In this document: piece after piece, positions 36,734 through 45,142 of the stretch | How the letters are laid out: every line of letters begins with the position of its first letter | Numbering within the stretch: position 1 is the stretch's first letter | From: SMYC01 sp963578475 | GTDB taxonomy: Bacteria; Acidobacteriota; Vicinamibacteria; Marinacidobacterales; SMYC01 | Reading direction: 5' to 3' | DNA: 64,000 bases | Assembly: GCA_963578475.1 (NCBI GenBank) | Contig: CAUZCL010000009.1 | Coordinates: 62,001 to 126,000, forward strand | Translations under genes and position numbers: made by a program | The notes under the pieces: generated by a model | What the model was told of the DNA's origin: nothing | The model's database searches: none | The model's input: the letters and a program-made list of their open reading frames with translations, nothing else

Positions 36734-36891
36734 AAGGTGCTATAGTCGCGCCTTCCGGAATGTAACCGACTTTCAACACCGCCTCGAGTCCGCGCGAATT
36801 GCGGCGAGCTCACATATATGCGGTGCCTTGCTCGTCGTCTTAGGACAAAGCTTCGGACGGCGGCGATCGTGTTGGGGATTGTAGGCGGGGT

Positions 36892-36907
36892 GTGGGCTGT
36901 AGCCCAC
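36892..36907. repeat. Short palindrome in the divergent promoter region
   Basis: GTGGGCT-GT-AGCCCAC: a 7-bp perfect inverted repeat midway between two divergent genes (36734-37021). It could be an operator or part of a dispersed repeat. Confidence 0.4.
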
Positions 36908-37021
36908 GGATGGCAGATCTTCCTCGCATTCCGGGTCTGATCGCGATAACTTGCCGAGGCCTCATCCTTCCCGTGTCATTATTAGAAGCTTCTTCGGCAG
37001 CATTCCAAACGTGGGAAATCC

Positions 37022-39499
37022 TTGAGCTCATCCGACGAACGTGCGCCCGCGCGCTACGGTTTGTTTCTATTCATCTTGAGCCTGTTCTTTCTCTCGGGCG
37101 CCTCAGGACTCGTTTATCAAGTCATCTGGGTCCGGCTCCTGACCCGTATTTTCGGCTCGACCACGTTCGCCGTTAGCGCGCTTTTGGCGGCCTTCATGGC
37201 CGGCCTCGGCCTCGGCGCGGCACTTGCGGCACGCTATCTTCCCAAAATCCGGCACCCACTGCGCTGGTTTGGAGCGCTCGAGATCGGCGTCGGCCTCTAC
37301 GCACTCATGCTCAACGTAGCGCTCCCCGCGGGCGAGGGCCTCTTTCTCGGACTCCGCGGACAGCTCGGGCTCTCGATGTACAGCGAGAGCCTCGTCAAAG
37401 TCGTGCTGTCTTTCATCGTGTTGCTGCCGCCTACGACGCTCATGGGCGCAAGCCTTCCCCTGCTCGTGCAACAGACCGCGCACCGCAAGAGTACCGTCGG
37501 TCTCCGCACTGGAACGCTCTACGCCATCAATACACTCGGCGCCGCGGGCGGTTGCTTCGCGGCAGGCTTCTACACCATCCCGGCCTGGGGCATGGAGACC
37601 ACAACTCAAGTTGCCGCCGCGTTCAACACCTTCGTCGGCCTGGCTGCCATCACCGCGAGCTTTTTCGTAAAGCCTGCAGAGGCGGCGCCGGAGGACGTCC
37701 AAGCTCCGAGTGTCGACAGCGACAGCCAAAGCGCGTGGCGATGGGCCGTTGCAGCCTTCACCATATCGGGTTTCGCCGCCATCGGTCTCGAGGTCATTTG
37801 GACACGGCTCTTCACCTTCGTCCTCACAGGCTACACCTATTCCTTTACGGCAATGCTCACCGTGTTCCTCATCGGGATCTCGGTCGGAAGCATCGCTTTG
37901 ACCTCGAGAGCCGATCGCACCAAGGATCCCGAAGGGCTTCTCGGGAAGCTTCAGATCGCGATCGGGATCTCGGCGCTCTTGTTCACACCAATTCTCGTGC
38001 TCGCCGACGACGCGAAGATCTATCTCCTCTACGAGCTCGGCTATGACTGGACGGGTCACACACTCAGCAAGTTTCTCGTGGCCTTCGTGGTGCTCGCTGT
38101 GCCGACCTTTCTCTTCGGCGCACAGTTCCCCGTGGTCTCGCGGATCGCCACCGAGGAAGCTTGGAGCGCGGGACGACGTGTGGGCGCGCTCTACGCGATG
38201 AACATCGTCGGCTCCATCGCCGGCGCGCTCGCAACGGGATACGTCCTCATCCCGCTCATCGGCTCGCAATGGAGCTTTCGCCTCCTCACCGGCTCGATGA
38301 TCGCGATGGGCGTGGCGCTCGTCATGAAGCGCAGCAAGCTTCCACCGTTACGAAGACGCAGGATTGCTGCGGTCGCAGCAGTCCTCACCGCCGCAGTGGT
38401 CCTCCTGACACCCGCCGACCTCTCGTGGCGCATCCACAACGACTGGGTCACGTCCGGCGAACACCTCGCACATTACGAAGAGGGCGCGACGGCCACCGTG
38501 ATGGTCGCGAAGAAAGACGACGGCAGCAACAGCCGCATCCTCGTCAACGGAAGCTCCGCGTCGAACTCGTCGGAATACGGCCTGTCGGTCAACCGCGTCC
38601 AAGGGAGCATCCTCTTTCTTTTCGAGATGATGCCGCGCAAAGTCTTCGCGGCTTGTTTTGGTACGGGCATCACCTTCGGAACGCTCAGCCAGTTCGAAGT
38701 CGAGAACATCGACGGCGTCGACATCTCGGCAGAAGTCATCCGTGCCGCCGGGCAGTTCAAAAGCGACAACTACGACGTCGTCAACGACCCTCGCACGACG
38801 CTCCACATCGACGACGGCCGCAACTTTCTCCTGAAGAGCCGCGAGAAATACGACGTCATCACGATGGAGCCCATGCCGCCGGCGCTCGCCGGCGTCTCCG
38901 ACATGTACACCAAGGGGTTCTACGACCTCTGCCGCGAGCACATGACGCCCACCGGTCTCATGTCGCAATGGGTCCCGCTCTACTATCTGACGCTCGATGA
39001 CGTGAAGATGCTCTATCGCACATTCGCGGAATCCTTTCCCCACGCCATGGTCTTCTTCTACCAATTCGATACGTTTCTCGTCGGATCGCAAGAGCCGCTA
39101 AAATTCTCGCCCAAAAGCTTTCGGGAGCGTCTCGTTTCCGAGAGGCTCGTACGTGATCTCGAGCGCCTCCATCTCGGGACGACCGAGCAAATGTTCAGCA
39201 CGTACCTCATGGGCCGAGAGGCGATGCTCGCGTTCGCCGGTGATGTCCCCATCGTCACGGACGACCGGCCGCTCGTCGAGTTCACGGGACCGAAAGCCGT
39301 GGACATGTCGACAACGGCGATGAACTATCTCACGGTCACAGCACATGCGGAGCCCGTGGCGCCGCTGCTCGAAGGCGCGGTCTCTGACGAAGTCCTAGCC
39401 GCCATTCAAGAAGCCTTCGTCGCGCAAGCGCAGAAGTGGAAGAATGCGCGTACCGCCGACGCCTGGCGCCGAAGCAGGATTTCTAGGCTGAATCCTTAG
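37022..39499 (+). CDS. Membrane-embedded spermidine synthase-like protein
   Basis: 825 residues from TTG 37022 (no better start nearby). Residues 10-460 hold about 12-14 transmembrane helices opening with LSLFFLSGASGLVYQVIWVR, the signature of this fusion family. A soluble spermidine-synthase Rossmann domain follows (about 490-760): RKVFAACFGTGITFGTL, VDISAEVIRAAGQF, DDGRNFLLKSREKYDVITME. The GGG-type SAM loop is altered (FGTGITFG), and the family may not make polyamines. Substrate unknown; perhaps a membrane-linked transfer reaction. Confidence 0.85.
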   Translation: MSSSDERAPARYGLFLFILSLFFLSGASGLVYQVIWVRLLTRIFGSTTFAVSALLAAFMAGLGLGAALAARYLPKIRHPLRWFGALEIGVGLYALMLNVALPAGEGLFLGLRGQLGLSMYSESLVKVVLSFIVLLPPTTLMGASLPLLVQQTAHRKSTVGLRTGTLYAINTLGAAGGCFAAGFYTIPAWGMETTTQVAAAFNTFVGLAAITASFFVKPAEAAPEDVQAPSVDSDSQSAWRWAVAAFTISGFAAIGLEVIWTRLFTFVLTGYTYSFTAMLTVFLIGISVGSIALTSRADRTKDPEGLLGKLQIAIGISALLFTPILVLADDAKIYLLYELGYDWTGHTLSKFLVAFVVLAVPTFLFGAQFPVVSRIATEEAWSAGRRVGALYAMNIVGSIAGALATGYVLIPLIGSQWSFRLLTGSMIAMGVALVMKRSKLPPLRRRRIAAVAAVLTAAVVLLTPADLSWRIHNDWVTSGEHLAHYEEGATATVMVAKKDDGSNSRILVNGSSASNSSEYGLSVNRVQGSILFLFEMMPRKVFAACFGTGITFGTLSQFEVENIDGVDISAEVIRAAGQFKSDNYDVVNDPRTTLHIDDGRNFLLKSREKYDVITMEPMPPALAGVSDMYTKGFYDLCREHMTPTGLMSQWVPLYYLTLDDVKMLYRTFAESFPHAMVFFYQFDTFLVGSQEPLKFSPKSFRERLVSERLVRDLERLHLGTTEQMFSTYLMGREAMLAFAGDVPIVTDDRPLVEFTGPKAVDMSTTAMNYLTVTAHAEPVAPLLEGAVSDEVLAAIQEAFVAQAQKWKNARTADAWRRSRISRLNP

Positions 39500-39539
39500 C
39501 CTGGTTTGCCGTAGTCTCGTGGTGTGTTAGTTTCGCGCC

Positions 39540-39668
39540 ATGAAAGGTCCATTACGTCGGGCTGGGCGCATCAGCCACCGCGAGCTGCTCATGAGAACAG
39601 GTGGCCTCGTCGGGTTGGCGTTCTCCGCTCCCTGGAATCGCCGCCGTCCGCGTTTCTCGCCGGTATGA
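39540..39668 (+). pseudogene. Tat-signal start fragment of an unknown exported protein
   Basis: ATG 39540 reads RRAGRISHRELLMRTGGLVG then LAFSAP, a twin-arginine-like leader as in sulfatases and DUF1501 proteins, then runs into the antisense end of the sensor remnant and stops at 39666-39668. Only the leader survives. Confidence 0.5.
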
Positions 39669-40174
39669 ACGCCGAGCGATAGTAACCTTCGCTGTCGGTG
39701 TAGTCCTCGAAGATGATCTCTCCGCTTTCGAGGCATTCTCTGAGCTCTGGACTCGCGTCCACATACTCGGAGGGCGTGAAGTTTTTTCCTCGGCATCTTC
39801 CTCGGAAAGGTGGACGCGGTGAAGTAGATAACTCCGTCCTCCTCGGCCATCGTGTAAATGAAATCGAGATTTGCCTCTTCGATGTAGGCGTTCATCCTGA
39901 GGAGCATGGCCATATAGGCCGACTCGCCCATCACCTCGAGCGGATTGGGCCTGCTCACATGCTCATCCGCCAGCAGGAGAGTGGCCCGGGCACCGACCAT
40001 CAAACGATGATCGAGCTCTTTGCGGACCTCCGCGCGCGTCGTGGCGTAGTTGTAGGCGCAGTAGCCAAAGACGGCTACTAAATACACACCGGCGCCGATA
40101 ACGACACTGCGATGCGCGTGTTTGAGTGTCGTCAATCGCGTCTTCCCGCCGCGGATGCGCACGACAATCCCCAT
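39636..40174 (-). pseudogene. Sensor protein N-terminal (cache-like) fragment with two frameshifts
   Basis: Starts at 40174; a membrane helix (SVVIGAGVYLVAVFGYCAYN), then a periplasmic sensor domain: LDHRLMVGARATLLLADEH, DFIYTMAEEDGVIYFTAS. Two one-base losses (GG at 39804-39805 and the T run 39782-39787, plus strand) interrupt it; correcting both gives FTPSEYVDASPELRECLESG and TDSEGYYRSAFIP. No HAMP, kinase or GGDEF output domain follows: the gene ends where the Tat-leader fragment begins. Probably once a histidine kinase or diguanylate cyclase. Confidence 0.7.
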
Positions 40175-40254
40175 AGAAAAACATCGCGCTCGAGTTGTTT
40201 TGGGCTGTAGTTACCGCATATCAAGCTGGGGGATAGTTTTCCAGCCGATCGAGC

Positions 40255-40686
40255 TCAGACGCGGAAGCCGCCGTGCCCGCCGCGGCCGCGGACGAGCTTT
40301 CGAATCGAAGTCTTGTCGTAAAACCGTCCGACATCTATACCGGGACACCCCTCTCGCGCAACGGCCCACCGCTCACGGGTCGCAAGTGGTGAATCCCTTC
40401 CGGACCCGAAAGGAAAGTTCTGACACTGGGTCGGCCGATGCGCGTATATCCCGCAACCTTTCGTGTTCTCGTCGAGAAACACACAGGTACCGTCTTTTTC
40501 CGCCAGCAATCGATAGCCGTCGCGCTCCTCGACCGCCCAATCGAGACCCGCTTTCCCAAGTCTCCGTATGTCGCGTTTGGTGAGAAAGACGCCTTCGACC
40601 TCGCCATTGCCGAACATCGACTGAGTGCAACACTGGCCACAATCCGGCTGACATTCGAACCGCAGCCCACCTTTTATCCACCTCAT
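40255..40686 (-). CDS. YkgJ-family cysteine cluster protein
   Basis: 143 residues. CQPDCGQCCTQS at the start, then CVFLDENTKGCGIYAHRPTQ with CQNFP, the eight-Cys pattern of this family, thought to bind zinc or an iron-sulfur centre. Function is unknown. Frame intact. Confidence 0.88.
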   Translation of the reverse strand: MRWIKGGLRFECQPDCGQCCTQSMFGNGEVEGVFLTKRDIRRLGKAGLDWAVEERDGYRLLAEKDGTCVFLDENTKGCGIYAHRPTQCQNFPFGSGRDSPLATRERWAVAREGCPGIDVGRFYDKTSIRKLVRGRGGHGGFRV

Positions 40687-40744
40687 TAGGTAGGTCAGTT
40701 TAACCGATCCTGCTCCTGGTACACCTCAAACTCCGTTTCGTCAG

Positions 40745-40773
40745 TTGACTCAGTTGCCGAACTAAGCTAGGCT
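40745..40773 (+). promoter_or_regulatory. Promoter of the vapBC operon, leaderless start
   Basis: TTGACT (40745-40750), 17-base spacer, TAGGCT (40768-40773). The GTG start codon lies only 6 nt after the -10 box and no Shine-Dalgarno can fit, so transcription should begin at or next to the start codon. Confidence 0.7.
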
Positions 40774-40779
40774 GGTTGC

Positions 40780-41004
40780 GTGCGTAAAGTCAATATTCAC
40801 GAGGCGAAGACTCATCTCTCTCGACTCATCCAAGAGGTGCTGGACGGCGGTGAAGTCATCATCGCTCGCGACAACGTGCCGCTCGTCCGGCTCGTGCTCC
40901 TCGACAGTGCCAAGAAAGCGCGCATCCTGGGAACAGCCAAAGGGAAGGTTACGTTAGCGGCCGACTTCGATGAACCACTGGCGGACTTCGATGACTACCG
41001 CTGA
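40780..41004 (+). CDS. vapB: Phd/YefM-type antitoxin of a VapBC pair
   Basis: 74 residues from GTG 40780. RKVNIHEAKTHLSRLIQEVL is the Phd DNA-binding start; the acidic tail ADFDEPLADFDDYR wraps the toxin. It binds its own promoter and blocks the PIN toxin. It overlaps the toxin start by 14 bases. Confidence 0.9.
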   Translation: MRKVNIHEAKTHLSRLIQEVLDGGEVIIARDNVPLVRLVLLDSAKKARILGTAKGKVTLAADFDEPLADFDDYR

Positions 41005-41398
41005 ACCGTCACAGAATCTATTACTCGACACGCACACGCTGATCTGGCTCGCGACCGACGATGCTCGAATATCGGAGCAAGCGCGGACTCTGGTCGGCGA
41101 CCTAAAGAACGATCTCTATCTGAGCGTGGCCTCAGTGTGGGAGCTCGCTATCAAGAAGAGCCTGGGAAAAATCGACTTACAGATGCCGCTCGCGGCTTTC
41201 GTCAAGAGCCAAACCGAGGCACTCAATCTTCGGCGCCTGGACATCCATAGCGAACATGCTTTGCTAGTCGAGGGGCTACCGTTCCATCACCGGGACCCTT
41301 TCGACCGAATACTAGTGGCGCAGGCCCTTCACGAGGGCTTGAGCATTCTTGGCGCGGACTCCGTTTTCGACGCCTACTCGGTCAAGCGACTCTGGTAG
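40991..41398 (+). CDS. vapC: PIN-domain toxin (VapC family)
   Basis: About 135 residues from ATG 40991, inside the antitoxin 3' end; an in-frame ATG 21 bases earlier is less likely. PIN residues: D in NLLLDTHTLIWLA, E in ASVWELAIKKS, D in HHRDPFDRILVAQAL, D in ILGADSVFD. A Mg2+-dependent RNase. Intact pair with the upstream antitoxin. Confidence 0.9.
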   Translation: MTTAEPSQNLLLDTHTLIWLATDDARISEQARTLVGDLKNDLYLSVASVWELAIKKSLGKIDLQMPLAAFVKSQTEALNLRRLDIHSEHALLVEGLPFHHRDPFDRILVAQALHEGLSILGADSVFDAYSVKRLW

Positions 41399-41445
41399 CC
41401 GGTCGCGTATCAGGCGGCGACACCGATCTTCGTTTGGATGCCATA

Positions 41446-43361
41446 ATGCACGTCACGGTGGATAGCTACGTTCTCGCGGTGGATATCGGCGGCACGTTCA
41501 CCGATGTCGTGCTGCGCGACGGCCGTGGGAGAACATGGGTAGACAAGACGCTTACGACGCACGCGGACCTTCTGGAAGGGTTCTTTCGCGTCGTCGAGCT
41601 CGGGCTCGAAAAAGCAGGGGCGCAGCCCGCGGATGTCAACGACGTCATCGTCCATACGACAACGATCGTGACCAACGCGATCATCGAGCGCAAAGGGCCC
41701 CCGACAGCCCTCTTCATGACCGAGGGCTTTGCCGACGTTCTCTCCATGTCGTAACGAGACCGCTACGACATGTACGACCCGCAGATCGAATTTGTCGAAC
41801 CGCTCGTCCCGCGCGCGCTTACCTTCGAAGTAGAAGAACGCACCCTCTCAGACGGGACGATTCAAAAGAGCGTCGACCCCGTACAGATCACCAAGCTCAC
41901 CGCCAAGTTGAGTGCGGCGGGCGTGCGCTCCGTCGCGGTGAGCTTCTTGAACGCGTATAAAGTCCCGGATAACGAGCGAGCCGTGCGCGAGGCCCTTCTC
42001 GTCGCCGAACCGAGCCTCCACGTCTCTCTCTCGTCGGACGTTTCGCCGCAAATGCGCGAATATCCGAGAACATCCACCACCGTCGTCAACGCGTACACGA
42101 TGCCGATCACCAAGCCCTACTTGACGTCGTTGAAGACGCGCCTAATCGAGCGCGGTTTTCCGAACGAGCCGCTCATCATGTTGAGCAGCGGCGGCATCAT
42201 CGGCGCCGAGCTCGCCGGACGGTTCCCCGTGAGAATGATCGAGTCCGGCCCGGCCGCGGGCGCTCTCGTCGCGAGCTATCTCGCCGACGAGCTCGGGTCG
42301 ATCAGCTCATGTCCTTCGACATGGGCGGCACCACAGCCAAAGCGTGCCTCATCCAGGACCGTCGCCCGCTCATCGCAGGAACGTTCGAAGTGGATCGGCG
42401 CTATCGATCCAAACCCGGAAGCGACCTTCCCGTAACTGTTCCCGCCATCGACATGATCGAGATTGGCGCGGGAGGCGGCAGCATCGCGAGCGTGGATGCG
42501 CTCGGGCTTCTCACCGTTGGCCCGGAGAGCGCCGGCTCGGAGCCGGGTCCCGTCTGTTACGGTCGAGGCGGAGTCGAGCCGACGGTAACGGATGCAGACC
42601 TCGTTCTCGGGCTTTTGAACGCCGAGAACTTTCTCGGCGGCGAGATGCGTCTCGATGCGGAAGGCGCCGTGAAAGCGATAGAAGCGTTGGCCGCGAAGCT
42701 CGAGGCCGACGTCGAGGCCACCGCACTCGGGATCTATCGCGTCGTCGGAGAGTCCATGGCGGCCGCGGTTCGCGCACACACGACCGATCCAGGTATCGAC
42801 CCGCGCGGGATACCTCTTCTGGCCTTCGGCGGCGCCGGCGGACTCCACGCTTGTTACGTGGCGGAGCTTCTAGAAAGCACGACGGTAATCTTCCCACCGA
42901 TGGCGCCCGTTCTCTCCGCTTTCGGCGCGCTCATAACACCGGCGCGTCTCGACATGGTGCGCGGCGCGCTCGGGAGCCTCGCGACCATTGATTGGAAGCA
43001 CGTCGGCGACATTCTCGACGAGATGGAGACCGAGGGCCGCCGCGCCCTCGTCGATGCAGGCATTGCTGAAGACGCCGTGCGTTTCAGCTACAGCGCGGAC
43101 ATGCGCTACTACGGGCAAGCGAACGAAGTCACCGTCGAGCTCGAAGGCGACCCGCGCGCCGATCGAGACACGAGCCGTCTCCGTGCGCGATTCGAAAAAG
43201 CCTATGAAAACCTTTACGGCATTCGCCTCTCCGAAATGGAGGCGGAGGTCGTGAGCTTTCGCGTGAGCGCCCACGGCCCGGACGTAAGGCGAGACCACCA
43301 AACCACGCTCGCGTCGGCGCCGGGTAGCCCATCTTCGGAGCGCAGCGTGCGTTCCGCGTGA
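41446..43361 (+). pseudogene. hyuA: Hydantoinase/oxoprolinase subunit A, broken by a stop and a frameshift
   Basis: ATG 41446. Phosphate-loop motif VLAVDIGGTFTDVVLRDG and HTTTIVTNAIIERKG are intact. TAA at 41752-41754 interrupts the FADVLxxx region; the same frame continues with RDRYDMYDPQIEFVEPLVPR. Near 42295-42300 one base is missing; adding it joins YLADELG to QLMSFDMGGTTAKACLIQD. The rest runs to ARFEKAYENLYGIRLSE. The family hydrolyses hydantoins or 5-oxoproline with ATP, in partnership with HyuB. Both lesions are single-base, so sequence error is possible. The C-terminus appears cut short. Confidence 0.82.
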
Positions 43362-43423
43362 TCGCCTATTTCGGCTCGACCATCCACCACACCGATATCG
43401 GCGGCTACGGCGTTGGGGCGGGC
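43335..43423 (+). pseudogene. hyuB: HyuB-like fragment
   Basis: In a frame shifted from hyuA, FGAQRAFRVIAYFGSTIHHT and DIGGYGVGAGG match an internal piece of hydantoinase subunit B (the HxxDIGG region). It is about 28 residues of a 500+ residue protein and joins directly to the antiporter remnant. Confidence 0.6.
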
Positions 43424-44230
43424 GGTCCTTCTGGTGTTGTTGATCGCGCTTCAGATCGTTCCGGATTTCGGCCCCATGCGCACCGCCGAAAGAAGAGCCG
43501 CGCTCGAAGGGAAAGTGCTCCGAGATGGGCGGTTCCTATGATGAGCAAGGAGCTCACCGACCTGAAAGCCTCTGATTCCAAGAACACCAGCTTCCTCCTG
43601 AATTTTTTGTTCCCCGTCTTTCTCATTATCACCATGAACCTGGGGTCTTTTTTCCTCACCGGAAGGCCCATCGTCATGGAGAGCTTTCTGCTGGCCTGCA
43701 CGCTCCTGGGTATTCTCATGTGGTTTCAGAAGGTCGACGATTTGACCGGAATCATGAACACGGCTTACGCCGGAATGAAGGGCGTTATGCCGGCGGTCGT
43801 TATCCTTGCCCTCGCCTACTGCATCAATACGCTGAGCCAAAACATGGAGACAGCTGCCTATGTTGTGAGCATGACTGAAGGGTGGATGACGCCGAATGTG
43901 ATCCCGGTTCTCGCTTTTGTCATGAGCGCTTTCACCAGCTTCGCCACCGGAAGCGCCTACGGCACCTACGCCATCATGGTTCCGATTGTGGTCCCGCTCG
44001 CGTACCAATTCGGCGGCCAAGAGGTGGGAACACTCGTGTACTCTTCGTTTGGCGCCGTCCTAGGCGGCGCCGTCTTCGGCGACCACTGCTCGCCTCTATC
44101 GGATACGACGGTGCTTTCTTCGATGGGCAGCGCGTACGACCACCTCGACCATGTGAAGACCCAGATGCCCTACGCGATGGCGGGGGCCGCGGTTGCTTTG
44201 GTCGGCTATGTCATCGTGGGATCGGTGTAA
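43424..44230 (+). pseudogene. nhaC: Na+/H+ antiporter (NhaC family), N-terminal half lost and frameshifted
   Basis: Reading begins mid-protein with VLLVLLIALQIVPDFGPMRT. At GGG 43527-43529 one G is missing; adding it joins GKVLRDGAVP to MMSKELTDL. It then runs to the end: VMPAVVILALAYCINTLSQN, SFATGSAYGTYAIMVPI, VFGDHCSPLSDTTVLSSMG. The family exchanges Na+ for H+ across the inner membrane. About 265 of some 480 residues remain. The upstream junction with hyuB shows a true deletion. Confidence 0.78.
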
Positions 44231-44240
44231 TTGGCAGCCG

Positions 44241-45113
44241 CTAGTTGCTCCGTTTCCTCTGACGCTCATACTCCTCGAGAAGCTCTCGCGACAACACCGG
44301 GTACACCTCGCCGAAGCGGTGTTCTTTCTTCCTCAAGAGCTCACGCTGATAGTTCTCCATCGAGATCTTCGCGCGCGCTTGACTGAGCACCTGCTCTAGG
44401 AGCTGCGGAGGAAAGAAGAGTACTCATGATTCGTCGGCCACAACGATGTCTCCTGGCAACACGGTCACATTGCCGATCCGCACGGGCACGCTCCACTCCG
44501 CGCCGAGCCACTCAGAGGTATCGATATCGAAGTACCGCGCGAACACGGGAAAATCCGCAAAGCTCGAATCTCCGAGCTCGGCGAGATCGCGACTTCCACC
44601 GTCCACGATAGCGCCACGGATGCCCGAGAGCTTCATTCCCAGCGCTCCGACATCACCGAACATCTGGTCGCCTGACGCTCCTCCGAGCTCGACGACAACG
44701 ACGTCTCCGGGTCTCCCCTCGTCCGCGGCACGTCCGTAAAAGCGTCGATCCCAGTCGCCCTCCTCGGCCAGCGCATCGAGCGCCTCGCGGATATCGGGAC
44801 GCGGCGGCAAAAAACGCATCGTGAGCGCGCGTCCGACGACACGCTCGCCTGGTTGCGTCGTACGAAGCTCAAGAACGTAGTTCGCCTTGTGGTCTCCGAG
44901 CGCGTCCCAAATCGCCTCGAGCTGGAGTGTCTTGAGCGCTTCTAGCTGGGCGTCGGTGACCTGGACGTCGCGCGAGCTCGCCAACATGTCCATGAGGGGC
45001 GAAGAGGTCGCGCTATTCGCCCGAAATCCTTCCGGAGTCTCGACGTCTTGCGCAAAGGTAATGTTCGAAACGAAGACAAAAGCCGCGGAGACCAGCACTG
45101 TCCGTCTATTCAT
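44241..45113 (-). pseudogene. Secreted RraA-like protein interrupted by an in-frame TGA
   Basis: ATG 45113 with signal peptide (SAAFVFVSNITFA). The RraA/HMG-aldolase core follows: IREALDALAEEGD, DVVVVELGGASGDQMFGD, GIRGAIVDGGSRDLAEL, VTVLPGDIVVAD. TGA at 44424-44426 stops it, but the same frame continues VLFFPPQLLEQVLSQA to YPVLSRELLEEYERQ and TAG at 44241, exactly how relatives end. The family is a class II aldolase or decarboxylase for short keto acids; RraA proper inhibits RNase E. If the TGA is real, a 229-residue protein missing its last helix is made. Lies 30 bases downstream of the TolB-CehA gene. Confidence 0.8.
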
Positions 45114-45142
45114 TTGAAACCCTCCATGAAACAAGTAGGCGA

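Noticed and set aside
43358..44230. A single 290-residue gene
   Set aside because: It joins a HyuB scrap, about 35 residues of out-of-frame sequence and the NhaC C-terminus; the middle has no homology and NhaC reads better in another frame.
44424..44426. Selenocysteine or stop-codon reassignment at the RraA-like TGA
   Set aside because: Relatives do not have Cys there, no SECIS-like hairpin is evident, and intact genes in the window end normally with TGA.
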